Translations under genes and position numbers: made by a program
Notes under the pieces: model-generated
The model's database searches: none
What the model was told of the DNA's origin: nothing
The model's input: only the letters and a program-made list of their open reading frames with translations
DNA from: Lacipirellula parvula
GTDB lineage: Bacteria > Planctomycetota > Planctomycetia > Pirellulales > Lacipirellulaceae
Direction of reading: 5' to 3'
Length of the DNA: 64,000 bases
NCBI RefSeq assembly: GCF_009177095.1
Contig: NZ_AP021861.1
Span: forward strand, 6,120,501-6,184,500
Part shown: piece by piece, positions 17,710-26,362 of the stretch
Position numbering within the stretch: the first letter of the stretch is position 1
Layout: each line of letters opens with the position of its first letter

Positions 17710-17902
17710 GAGGTGACTGGAACGTCGCGCCAATCGCCACCAGCGCCGACTCCGTCGACACCGCCTACTCAATAGCGTCCGAACTGTCTCGCATATTCGC
17801 CATCGTCTACCCGCAGCAGGCGCCCCGCCCGCTGCGCGCTGTCGCTGCGATGGGGTAAAATCTCAGCGTCCTCACCGAGATCCCCACGGAGCGCGAGATT
17901 CC

Positions 17903-19042
17903 ATGAAAGCGGCACGCATCGGCCTCACCACCCTGCTTCTCCTCACTCCAGGCTTCGCGGCCACGGCGCACGCTCAAGCGGCTGCCGTTGAAGCGGCCGC
18001 TGAAACCGCCGATCGCGCCGCAGTGATCGCCGACGGCATCGAGTACCTCCGCACCGCCGGCCAGGCCGCAGACGGCACGTTCACCATCCAGGCTGGCCCC
18101 GGGCTCACCGCGCTCGCGCTCACCGCCCTGCTCCGCAACGACGTGCCGCTCGACGATCCGATGGTCGTAAAAGGCTTCAAGGCGCTCGAAGGCTTCGTCA
18201 AACCAGACGGCGGCATCTACGGCAACGGCCGCATCAAGAACTACGAAACCTGCGTCGCGATTCTCGCCTTCACCGAAGCGAACGCCGACAAGCGGTACGA
18301 CAAGATCATCGCCGATGCGAACAAGTTCGTCCGCGGCCTGCAGTACGGCGTCGCGGCCGGGCAAGAAGACCAATCGAACGTCTGGTACGGCGGCGTCGGC
18401 TACGGCGGCCCCGAACGGCCCGATCTTTCGAACACCAGCTACCTGATCGACGCCCTCAAGGCGGTCGACGCTCCGGACGACGACGAAGCGATCCAACGGG
18501 CGCTCGTCTTCGTCTCACGCTGCCAGAACCTCAAGAGCGAATACAACGAAACCGAGTTCGCCGGCAAAGTGAACGACGGCGGTTTTTTCTATGTGATTCC
18601 GACCGAAAAGGTCGATCCCTCCGAGGACGAAAGCTACACGGCCGACGGCGGGCTGCGGAGCTACGGCTCGATGACCTACGCCGGCTTCAAGAGCCTCGTT
18701 TACGCCGGCCTCACGAAGGAAGACCCGCGCGTGAAGGCCGCCCTCGAGTGGATCGGCAAAAACTACTCCGTCACCGAGAACCCGGGCCAAGGCTCGGCCG
18801 GCCTCTACTACTACTACAACACGTTCGGCTCGGCGCTCGACGCCGCGAACCTCGACGCAGTCGTCGACGCCGCGGGCAAGTCGCACGATTGGCGGGCCGA
18901 CCTTACCGCGGCGCTCGCGAAGCAGCAGAACGACGACGGCTCGTGGGCGAACGCGAACCGTCAATGGTTTGAGAACGACAAGAACCTGGCGACGTCGTTC
19001 GCGCTATTGGCGCTGTCGCACTGCAACGACGAAACGAAGTGA
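17903..19042 (+). CDS. Exported prenyltransferase/squalene-oxidase-repeat-like protein
   Basis: A 379-residue secreted protein. A signal peptide (about 1-25, ending AHAQA) is followed by alpha/alpha-barrel repeats resembling the prenyltransferase and squalene-cyclase repeat fold, with recurring segments such as GLTALALTALL, DGGIYGNGRIKNYETCVAILAF, YGSMTYAGFKSLVYAG and QNDDGSWANANRQWFEND. Planctomycetes have many such proteins and none has a confirmed reaction here. An active cyclase is unlikely without a DxDD motif, which is not seen. The stop overlaps the GTG start of the next gene (GTGA), so the two are translationally coupled. Confidence 0.82.
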   Translation: MKAARIGLTTLLLLTPGFAATAHAQAAAVEAAAETADRAAVIADGIEYLRTAGQAADGTFTIQAGPGLTALALTALLRNDVPLDDPMVVKGFKALEGFVKPDGGIYGNGRIKNYETCVAILAFTEANADKRYDKIIADANKFVRGLQYGVAAGQEDQSNVWYGGVGYGGPERPDLSNTSYLIDALKAVDAPDDDEAIQRALVFVSRCQNLKSEYNETEFAGKVNDGGFFYVIPTEKVDPSEDESYTADGGLRSYGSMTYAGFKSLVYAGLTKEDPRVKAALEWIGKNYSVTENPGQGSAGLYYYYNTFGSALDAANLDAVVDAAGKSHDWRADLTAALAKQQNDDGSWANANRQWFENDKNLATSFALLALSHCNDETK

Positions 19043-19878
19043 ATGAACCAGAGCAACCAGTGACCGCGGAACCAGCTCGCCGTCGATCGCTGGCGAGCGT
19101 CGGTTTCTCGTTGCTCTGGGCGCTGAACGTCGCGCTGTTCGTCGGCGCCGTGGCATGGATCGCCTACGATCCGGTCGTTGCGCGGCACTTGGCTTACGAG
19201 CAAGATCGTCTCGCCACAGCTAATCGCGTGATCCTTCACGACCTCGGCCACGCGAGCGTTCCCGCCGAACCAGTGGCGACCGACAGCCCGCATGCACGCG
19301 CGCTCACGATCATCGTCGTGCTCGCGGCGGCGGGCGTCGTTGCCGTTGGCCTTGCGTTATTGTTCGGCCCGCAGCGCCATCGGCGGCTCCGCTCGTGGCT
19401 CGCGTTTACCGCGCTCGTCGCCGCGTGGCTGGGGCTCGCCGTCTCGTGGCGCGACGTTGCCTGGACCGGTCAGCGCTACCGACTCGGTCGCGAAGTCGCC
19501 GCCATCGAACCAATCGCCGCCGCCCTCCGCGAGCGCTGGCCCGAAGCTGACGGTCACGAGATCCCCGGCCTCGGCCCCTACATGGCGTACCCGCCGGCGG
19601 GCCCGCGGATGCTGATGCTGCTCCACCAAGTGCGCGCCCCTGGGGCGAGCAATTCGATCTCGGCGATCGAACGCTCCGACGCCGGCGGACTCCGCTTCGA
19701 ACTCGCCGACGGCGACGCCGGGGCGTGGCTCGAATGGCACCCCGCCGGCGAGCAGCCAGCGTCGTTCACGGGCGGCCTGCAAGGAAGCTACGAGCTCGTC
19801 CGCTCCAGCAACCTCGGCGACGGCTGGTTCCTCGCCCGCTACCGCGTGCCGAGGACGTATGGTCAGCCCCCGAGATAG
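19039..19878 (+). CDS. Hypothetical inner-membrane protein (three TM)
   Basis: A 279-residue protein of unknown function. It starts at GTG 19039, overlapping the preceding stop by four bases (GTGA). Three hydrophobic segments lie at about 20-42, 89-109 and 118-136. The remaining 140 residues, probably periplasmic, include a possible small beta domain (WLEWHPAGEQPASF, GWFLARYRVPRTYG). It is co-transcribed with the repeat protein upstream, so it may anchor or partner it. No domain is recognised. Confidence 0.75.
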   Translation: MNEPEQPVTAEPARRRSLASVGFSLLWALNVALFVGAVAWIAYDPVVARHLAYEQDRLATANRVILHDLGHASVPAEPVATDSPHARALTIIVVLAAAGVVAVGLALLFGPQRHRRLRSWLAFTALVAAWLGLAVSWRDVAWTGQRYRLGREVAAIEPIAAALRERWPEADGHEIPGLGPYMAYPPAGPRMLMLLHQVRAPGASNSISAIERSDAGGLRFELADGDAGAWLEWHPAGEQPASFTGGLQGSYELVRSSNLGDGWFLARYRVPRTYGQPPR

Positions 19879-19898
19879 GACTGAACCTCGCTAAGCAT

Positions 19899-20255
19899 TC
19901 AAGCTCGGCGACGCCCTCTTACTAGCGTGATAAAAGATGCTCCAACGACGCCCAAGATCGCTGTCGTGGGCTCGGGAACTCCTTGAACTGGCGCTGGACT
20001 TGCAATGATCGACGACGGGATCGAGTTGGCAAGCGAAACAGGACTGCTCAACATGCTATCGCTTAGAGTAACCCGCAACTCCGCCCCAAGATTGAATGCG
20101 TACATATTGATTCCCAGGGGATGGTAGCCCTGTGGAATATTGCCGGAAGGAATGCTCGGGGGGCGTACCACCCCACCAGATTCCCCGGCATTCGCCGACG
20201 CTGCGTAGCTGACCGCAACAGCCAGAAAAAACACGCTCACGAGCCCAGACTTCAT
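19899..20255 (-). CDS. Short PEP-CTERM protein
   Basis: A 118-residue exported protein: signal peptide (1-23, ending ASANA), a short Ser/Pro-rich body and a PEP-CTERM tail (VPEPTTAILG, hydrophobic span, RGRRRA). The tail predicts exosortase-dependent processing at the cell surface. A GTG at 20267 is an alternative start four codons upstream; neither has a strong ribosome site. The very short body suggests a degenerate or peptide-like surface protein. It converges on the operon to its left. Confidence 0.75.
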   Translation of the reverse strand: MKSGLVSVFFLAVAVSYAASANAGESGGVVRPPSIPSGNIPQGYHPLGINMYAFNLGAELRVTLSDSMLSSPVSLANSIPSSIIASPAPVQGVPEPTTAILGVVGASFITLVRGRRRA

Positions 20256-20774
20256 CGGAGTATCCACGCTAGAGATGTTGGTGAACGGTGAATCCGCGAC
20301 TAGCTGCCTAGGCTATCACCATCAAAGACGACCGTCAAATACGTTGCAACCAACCCAAAAACTATCGAGATGCGAGCAGCCGAAAGCTGCCCAGCGAGCC
20401 CAGTCGTACCGCTCACGCTCACATCTGCTTGAGAAGGACGGAACCGCGAATCACTCGAATTCTCGCTAATAAAAACGCGGAACAGTTTCCTCGCATTCGC
20501 GCCAATTCGCGGGATTCGAGGTCAAAATTCCTCCCCTCCGCTGCGCCGCAGCATCTGGACGCCGCCCCGCCCCAACCGGCACAATTAGCGTAGCCGCCCC
20601 ATCCTGGCGGCCGGCCGGAATCCGCGGGCAACTTACCCTGCCGACCGCCGGCGCCGTCTCGTCACGCAAGGCATATCGTAGTAAGGCAAATTATCGCCGC
20701 CGGCGCCTTCCGCGTCGCGGCCGAATCGATCAACACATCAGCCACCACTGAACGGACTCCAAGGTTCTTCCGCC
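20256..20774. other. Intergenic region without recognised features
   Basis: This 519-base divergent region between the PEP-CTERM gene and the S10 peptidase gene is less GC-rich in its first half. Short frames on the minus strand at about 20419-20669 have no convincing start or family motif. No repeat of the window's families was found here. Confidence 0.4.
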
Positions 20775-22553
20775 ATGACTCACCGTACCACGCTCGCCTC
20801 GCTCCTCATCGCGACGATTGCCCTCTTTGCGATTGTCTCGCCACTCTCCGCCAAGCCGAACAAAGAGGGCGGGGACAAGGCGAAGGCCGCCGACTCCAAA
20901 GAAGAGTCTGATGACGCCGGCAAAGAAGATGAAGCGAAGAAGGACGACGAAAAGAAAGCCGACGGCGAACCAGTTGTCACGCACGGCACGGTGACGATCG
21001 ACGGCAAGGAAATCGCCTACACCGCCACCGCCGGCAAGATGCTGATCAAGAGCGACGACGGTACGCCGAAGGCCCACGTCTTTTACGTCGCCTACACGAA
21101 GGACGAGCCGAAGTCGGAGAAGTCCGAGAAGGCCGCCAAGAACCGCAAGAAGAATAAGAAGGAAAAGAGCGACGACGAAGGGGAAGGCGAAGAATCAGAA
21201 GGCGAACCACAGTCTGATGACGAGAAAGATGCCGCCGATGACGCTGCCGAAGACGACGCCCCGAAAACCAACCGCCGCCCGATTACCTTCGCCTTCAACG
21301 GCGGCCCCGGCAGCTCGTCGGTCTGGCTCCATCTCGGCATGCTCGGCCCGCAGCGCGTGAAGCTCGACAGCGACGCCGGCACGCTCCCGCCGCCCCACGA
21401 GTTGATCCCCAACGAATACTCGCTGCTCGACGTTACCGACATCGTCTTCATCGACCCGGTGAGCACCGGCTTCAGCCGTCCCGCGAAGGGCGAAGACAAG
21501 AAGCAGTTCCACGGCTACGACGAAGACATCCGCAGCGTCGGCCAGTTTATCCACGACTTCACGACGAAGTACGGCCGGTGGGGTTCGCCGAAGTTCCTGC
21601 TCGGCGAGAGCTACGGCGGCATCCGCGCGGCCGGCCTCAGCGGCGAACTGCAAGACCGCTACCACATGTATCTCAACGGCGTCGTGCTCGTCTCGGGCGT
21701 CGTCGACTTCCAAACGCTGATGGCTTACGGCAACAACGACGTCGCCTACGCGTTGTTCATCCCCGGCTACGCCGCGACCGCTTGGTACCACAAAGCCCTG
21801 AGCGACGACCTGCAGAAGCAAACGGTCGAGGAAGTCGCCGCCGCTGCCGAGAAGTTCGCCGCCGGCCCCTACCTGCGGGCGTTGATGGCAGGCGATTCGC
21901 TGCCGAAGGAGCGTCGTGAAGAAATCGTCGCCCGTATGTCGGAGCTAACCGGCCTCTCGGAAGAATACATCAAAGCCTCGAATCTCCGCGTTCCGATGGC
22001 CCGCTTCGGCAAAGAGCTTCTCCGCAAGCAAGGCAAGATCATCGGCCGCTTCGATAGCCGCTACTCGGGCCTCGCCCTGGACGAGGTCGAGTCGACGACC
22101 GATTACGATCCGAGCGCCTCGGCCGTGTTCGGCGCGTTCACCTCCGCGCTGAACGAGTACCTCCGCGGCACGCTCAAGGTCGAGGAAGATCGCGTCTACG
22201 AAATCCTCACCGGCAACGTCCACCCGTGGGACTATAGCGAGTTCACTAACCGCTTCGTCGACGCCTCGAGCACGCTCCGCGACGCGATGATTCAGAACCC
22301 CTATCTAAAGGTGTTCGCCGCGACGGGTTACTACGACCTCGCCACGCCGGCGTTCGCGATGAAGTACACCCGCGACCACCTCAACCTCGTTCCCGCCGTC
22401 CGCGACAACTTCGTGATCGACCACTATCACGGCGGGCACATGATGTACGCCCATGAGCCGTCGCTGGCGAAGCTGCGCAAGGACTTGGTAAAATTCTACG
22501 ACTCGGCCCTCTCGAACGTGCAGAAGGAAATGGCCGAGGCGGACAAGCGATAG
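20775..22553 (+). CDS. Exported S10 serine carboxypeptidase-like protein
   Basis: A 592-residue secreted protein. The signal peptide covers about 1-26. A Lys/Glu/Asp-rich region (28-165) follows, broken by a short beta segment at about 68-110. The alpha/beta-hydrolase peptidase S10 domain runs from about 168 to the end. Catalytic features are the oxyanion NGGPGSSS (175-182), Ser279 in GESYGG, the Asp in YYDLATP near 525 and the His in HGGHMMY near 560. Members remove C-terminal residues from peptides. The charged insert is unusual and splits the N-terminal part of the fold. A hairpin of CACAGAG words follows the gene. Confidence 0.9.
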   Translation: MTHRTTLASLLIATIALFAIVSPLSAKPNKEGGDKAKAADSKEESDDAGKEDEAKKDDEKKADGEPVVTHGTVTIDGKEIAYTATAGKMLIKSDDGTPKAHVFYVAYTKDEPKSEKSEKAAKNRKKNKKEKSDDEGEGEESEGEPQSDDEKDAADDAAEDDAPKTNRRPITFAFNGGPGSSSVWLHLGMLGPQRVKLDSDAGTLPPPHELIPNEYSLLDVTDIVFIDPVSTGFSRPAKGEDKKQFHGYDEDIRSVGQFIHDFTTKYGRWGSPKFLLGESYGGIRAAGLSGELQDRYHMYLNGVVLVSGVVDFQTLMAYGNNDVAYALFIPGYAATAWYHKALSDDLQKQTVEEVAAAAEKFAAGPYLRALMAGDSLPKERREEIVARMSELTGLSEEYIKASNLRVPMARFGKELLRKQGKIIGRFDSRYSGLALDEVESTTDYDPSASAVFGAFTSALNEYLRGTLKVEEDRVYEILTGNVHPWDYSEFTNRFVDASSTLRDAMIQNPYLKVFAATGYYDLATPAFAMKYTRDHLNLVPAVRDNFVIDHYHGGHMMYAHEPSLAKLRKDLVKFYDSALSNVQKEMAEADKR

Positions 22554-22576
22554 CACCAGGGCTAGTTAATAAATAC

Positions 22577-22670
22577 TTAAACACAGAGGACACAGAGAGC
22601 ACAGAGAAAAGCCCGGCAAAGCAACTTCTTCTTCGTCTTCTCTGTGTCCTCTGTGCTCTCTGTGTTAAAC
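22577..22670. repeat. Word-repeat hairpin (CACAGAG family)
   Basis: The left arm (22578-22608) is made of four imperfect CACAGAG words and the right arm (22638-22669) is its near-exact reverse complement, with a 30-base loop. It lies between the S10 peptidase and sulfatase genes. The design matches the GCGCAAAG and ACGAAA families but the word differs. Confidence 0.88.
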
Positions 22671-22690
22671 GCATTTCTTAATGGTTTGCC

Positions 22691-24142
22691 ATGCGCATCG
22701 CGATCTTGTGTTTTACGGCAATTGCTTGGCTGGCATGTTCTAATCTACGCGCAGACTCGCCGAACAAACCGCCGAACATCATCCTGATCATGGCCGACGA
22801 TCTCGGCCGCGGCGAACTTGGCTGCTACGGCCAAACGAAAATCAAAACGCCGCGCATCGACGCACTCGCCCGCCAAGGGATGCGGTTCACCGATTTCTAC
22901 TCCGGCTCGCCCCTGTGCGCCCCCTCGCGCTGCGCGCTGATGACCGGCCGCCACACCGGCCATAGCTTCATCCGCGATAACGGCGAATCCGGCCACTGGG
23001 ATTGGGTTGCGGAGAAGTACGACACCCCTTTCACCGGCCAGCGCCCCATTCCCGACGAAACGGTCACCCTCGCTGAGCTCTTGCACAGTCGCGGCTACGC
23101 CACCGCCGCCACCGGCAAGTGGGGACTCGGCCACTACGGCACGACCGGCTCGCCGACGACGCAAGGTTTTGATCTCTTCTACGGCTACTATTGCCAGCGA
23201 CACGCCCACAACCACTACCCTGCGTTCCTGTGGCGCAACGGCGAGAAGGAAACGCTGGAAGGCAACACGGGCAAAGATGCGCTCGGCGCCATCCACTCGC
23301 ACGACAAGTTTCTTGAAAACGCCAAGACTTTCATCCGCGAATATCGCGACGGTCCGTTCTTCCTCTACATGCCGGTGATCATCCCGCACCTCGCCATCCA
23401 AACGACCGAGCAGGAACTCGCCAAGTACGACGGCATGCCGGAGTCGCCGCACAAGAAGCAGAGCCACTATGCCGAGCATCCTCGCTCTCACGCCGGTTAC
23501 GCGGCGATGGTGAGCCAACTCGATACGGGCGTCGGCGAGATCGTCGATCTCGTCGCCGAGCTCGGGCTCGATGACGACACGATCATCCTCTTCACCAGCG
23601 ACAACGGCCCGACCTACGACCGCGCCGGCGGCGCCGACTCCGACTTCTTCGATTCCTCCGCTGGCCTCCGCGGCCGGAAGAAAGAGGTGTACGAGGGGGG
23701 CATCCGCATTCCGCTGATCGCCCGCTGGGCCGGCAAGATCAAAGCCGACAGCACCGAAACCGCCCCCGCGGCGATGTGGGATTTGCTACCGACGCTGTGC
23801 GACGTCGCCGGCGCCCAGCCCCCGGCCGATATCGACGGCATCGACCTGCTGCCGGTCCTCCTCGGCAAAGCGCAGCCCCAGACCGATCGCGACTTCTACT
23901 GGGAACTCCCCAACAACGGCGGCGTCCAAGCCGTCCGCCACGGCAATTGGAAGGGCGTCCGCACCGGCCTCCTCGCAGGCCCGCAGTCGTGGCAGTTATA
24001 CGACCTCGCCGCCGATCCCAAGGAAACGACCGACGTTGCCGCCGAGCATGCTGATGTGGTCGCCAAGATCGACGCGATCGCCCGCGAATCGCACGTGCCG
24101 TCGAAAGAGTTCCCCTTCCCGACGCTTGACGCGGCAAACTGA
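22691..24142 (+). CDS. Secreted sulfatase (formylglycine-dependent)
   Basis: A 483-residue arylsulfatase-type enzyme. The signal peptide covers about 1-21. Metal-binding MADD is at 34-37, and the maturation motif C76-A-P-S-R with a distal MTGR (84-87) means the Cys is converted to formylglycine by a sulfatase-modifying enzyme. Further metal and substrate motifs are GKWGLGHYG near 140 and FTSDNGP near 300. The C-terminal small domain is normal. It should remove sulfate from sulfated polysaccharides or aryl sulfates outside the cytoplasm, a common planctomycete trait. No maturase or second sulfatase lies in the window. Confidence 0.95.
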   Translation: MRIAILCFTAIAWLACSNLRADSPNKPPNIILIMADDLGRGELGCYGQTKIKTPRIDALARQGMRFTDFYSGSPLCAPSRCALMTGRHTGHSFIRDNGESGHWDWVAEKYDTPFTGQRPIPDETVTLAELLHSRGYATAATGKWGLGHYGTTGSPTTQGFDLFYGYYCQRHAHNHYPAFLWRNGEKETLEGNTGKDALGAIHSHDKFLENAKTFIREYRDGPFFLYMPVIIPHLAIQTTEQELAKYDGMPESPHKKQSHYAEHPRSHAGYAAMVSQLDTGVGEIVDLVAELGLDDDTIILFTSDNGPTYDRAGGADSDFFDSSAGLRGRKKEVYEGGIRIPLIARWAGKIKADSTETAPAAMWDLLPTLCDVAGAQPPADIDGIDLLPVLLGKAQPQTDRDFYWELPNNGGVQAVRHGNWKGVRTGLLAGPQSWQLYDLAADPKETTDVAAEHADVVAKIDAIARESHVPSKEFPFPTLDAAN

Positions 24143-24250
24143 TTTGAAACCGCTGGTGAACGCAGTGGCGGTCGAGTGCATTCTGCGCGATAATTACCTC
24201 GCCGGCCTCAGGATAGGCCGCCGTACTCGCCACGCCCGCCGATTCGTTCC

Positions 24251-25093
24251 ATGCCGCAAGCCACCGCCCCCCCTGCCCCGCTCAACAACGGCCTGACGAT
24301 CGTCGACGGCGCCTACCAAACGCCACCCGGACGCGCGTCGGCCATCGGCCGGCTTCTTCCTTCGTCGTTCTTCTACCCGCGGCTTTATCGCAACATCTTC
24401 CGCTCGAGCGCCATCGCCCGCCGCGGCGGCTACGACGACCAGGCGTGGATCGATACCAGCTCGCACATCCTCCGCTCGCTCGAGTGGGTCGGCTTCAAGT
24501 TCGACGTCACCGGGCTGCATCACATCGCCAACGTCGAGGGTCCCTGCCTCATCGTCGGCAACCACATGAGCAGCCTGGAAACGGGCGTCCTCCCCGCGCT
24601 CATCCGACCGATCAAACCGGTGACGTTCGTCGTGAAGCAAGCGCTGCTCGATTACCCCGTCTTCCGTCACGTGATGCGCGCTCGCAAACCGATTGCGGTG
24701 ACGCAAACCAACCCGCGAGCCGACTTGAAGACGATGCTCACCGAAGGCGCCGCGAAGCTCGCCGAAGGAACCTCGATCATCGTATTCCCGCAAGGCGCCC
24801 GCCGGCCAACCTTCGATCCGACGACGTTCAACTCGATCGGCGTGAAACTCGCCGAGCGTTCGAACGTACCGATTATTCCGATGGCGCTTCTCACCGACGG
24901 CTGGCCCCTCGGCTGGCCGGTCAGCGACTTCGGCCGCCTGCAACCGACCCGCACGGCCCACTTCGCCTTCGGCGAGCCGCTGCGGGTCACTGGCCGCGGC
25001 GCCGACGCCAACGCCACCCTCATCGACTTCATTCAGACCCATTTGCGGCAATGGGGCTTTTCTGGGATCGAAGCTCCGCGAACCTCGGGCTGA
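24251..25093 (+). CDS. PlsC-like 1-acyl-glycerol-3-phosphate acyltransferase
   Basis: A 280-residue acyltransferase of the PlsC family. The catalytic HX4D-type motif appears as NHMSSLE (about 99-105), with Glu in place of Asp. The glycerophosphate-binding motif is FPQGARRPTF (about 179-188), a variant of FPEGTRS. IIPMAL follows near 215. It probably acylates lysophosphatidate or a related lipid at the inner membrane. The Glu substitution and Gln variant point to a divergent subgroup, so the acceptor may differ. The short gap after the sulfatase (108 bases) allows co-transcription. Confidence 0.82.
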   Translation: MPQATAPPAPLNNGLTIVDGAYQTPPGRASAIGRLLPSSFFYPRLYRNIFRSSAIARRGGYDDQAWIDTSSHILRSLEWVGFKFDVTGLHHIANVEGPCLIVGNHMSSLETGVLPALIRPIKPVTFVVKQALLDYPVFRHVMRARKPIAVTQTNPRADLKTMLTEGAAKLAEGTSIIVFPQGARRPTFDPTTFNSIGVKLAERSNVPIIPMALLTDGWPLGWPVSDFGRLQPTRTAHFAFGEPLRVTGRGADANATLIDFIQTHLRQWGFSGIEAPRTSG

Positions 25094-25208
25094 GCTACGC
25101 TTGCCGAGCGGCGGGTCGCAAGCATTCTTTCTTGTAACAAACTGACCGCGCGCCGCGCTTCCTCCGTAGTAGCGCTATCCGTCCCAGGCACACTTGGAGT
25201 TCCCCATC

Positions 25209-25421
25209 ATGCTTCGCAAATCGATCCTCGGCTTGTTCGTCGTCGCCGCCGTCGCTGGCTTGGCCAACAGCGGTTCGGCCAACCCCATCAGCAAAAACAA
25301 CCCGTATCGCAGCTTCAACATCAGCGGCGTCAACTACGGGTCGATGAACTGGGAACGCTCGCACGGCAACCGTTCGTCGTCGCGCAGCTTCCGCTCGGGC
25401 GGCATGTTCCGCGGCCGTTAA
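25209..25421 (+). CDS. Small exported Ser/Arg-rich peptide
   Basis: A 70-residue protein of unknown function: a signal peptide (about 1-24, ending GSANP) followed by an Asn/Ser-rich and then Arg/Ser/Gly-rich basic tail. The ATG at 25209 has GGAG 9 bases upstream. A strong intrinsic terminator lies 30 bases beyond the stop, so it is probably well expressed as a monocistronic message. No Cys residues are present. Confidence 0.75.
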   Translation: MLRKSILGLFVVAAVAGLANSGSANPISKNNPYRSFNISGVNYGSMNWERSHGNRSSSRSFRSGGMFRGR

Positions 25422-25449
25422 GACTTCGCGCGAATATTTACTCACGCCG

Positions 25450-25490
25450 AAAGGCGGATCCCGCTCGTCGGGATCCGCCTTTTTTGTTTC
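25450..25490 (+). terminator. Strong rho-independent terminator
   Basis: A perfect 12-13 bp stem AAGGCGGATCCCG (25451-25463) with its complement (25469-25481), loop CTCGT and a T-run (25480-25485). It follows the small exported peptide gene. Confidence 0.93.
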
Positions 25491-25800
25491 TGCAAACTCT
25501 CCCTACGAGACAGTTTGTCATCCTGCGCAGGCTCTACTTGCGTGATTCCACCACGCCAAACCTCTGGCGACGCTGGTAAACTGCCCAGCGCACGGAAGCT
25601 CGGTCTCACACCAACTTCCGCATCATTTTGCCGCCGCCAATTTTCATAACCCTTTGCAGCAGCGGCCCTTACTTCTCTCCGCCAAGACCACGCAAAAAAA
25701 GTGCGTAAGGTTTTGGCACGATTGGTGAAGTTCTTAGTAGCGGAACTTCTCGACGCACTCCTCCCAGCATTTCGCCGCGGCCCTGCGCCCGATCCCTGCA
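25491..25800. other. Intergenic region before the sigma factor
   Basis: These 310 bases hold no recognised gene or repeat. The region must carry the promoter of the ECF sigma factor cluster, but no clear box pair was identified. Confidence 0.4.
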
Positions 25801-26352
25801 ATGGACGACGCCAGCACAATTTCCACCGCCCAAGCGCGGCAGTTGAGCATCTTGTGGACGAAAGCCCACCCGATCGTCTCGACGTATTTCCGCGCCTCGC
25901 TGTGCGACTTCCATCAGGCCGAAGACCTGCTGCAAGAAACCGCCGCCGCCGCCGCGGAAAACTTCACCAACTACGACCCCAGCCGGTCGTTCACCGCCTG
26001 GGTGCTCGGCGTCGCTCGCAACAAGCTGCTGCAGCACCACCGCACCCACGCCAAGGATCGCCACGTTTTCGACGACGACGCGATTCTGAAGCTCGCCGAC
26101 GTCTACGCCGACATGGAGTCGGAAATCTCGGCGATGCACACGGCGCTCGAACGCTGCATCGAACGCGTCGACGGTCGCCCGCGGAAGCTCCTCGAAATGC
26201 GGTACGTCCGCGAACTGACGCCGCGTAAGATCGCCACGATGACCGGCATGAACTCGAACGCCGTCTCGGTGATGCTCCACCGCGTTCGCCGCGCACTTCG
26301 CGATTGCATTGAACGCCAAACCTCCGCCCAACCCGGCCCGCGGCCTCTCTAA
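25801..26352 (+). CDS. ECF sigma factor (planctomycete type)
   Basis: A 183-residue sigma-70-family regulator. Region 2 covers about 15-90, with DFHQAEDLLQET and FTAWVLGVARNKLLQHHR matching the -10 recognition and core-binding helices. Region 4 covers about 120-175, with LEMRYVRELTPRKIATMTGMNSNAVSVMLHRVRRALRD holding the helix-turn-helix. The next gene starts 10 bases after its stop and encodes an anti-sigma-like FecR protein, so this is a sigma/FecR pair. It should direct RNA polymerase to the promoters of surface-protein genes, perhaps including the cluster downstream. Confidence 0.93.
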   Translation: MDDASTISTAQARQLSILWTKAHPIVSTYFRASLCDFHQAEDLLQETAAAAAENFTNYDPSRSFTAWVLGVARNKLLQHHRTHAKDRHVFDDDAILKLADVYADMESEISAMHTALERCIERVDGRPRKLLEMRYVRELTPRKIATMTGMNSNAVSVMLHRVRRALRDCIERQTSAQPGPRPL

Positions 26353-26362
26353 CGAACCCTCC

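Noticed and set aside
20419-20669. Short minus-strand genes
   Set aside because: No ribosome site, signal peptide or family motif. They overlap each other in two frames.
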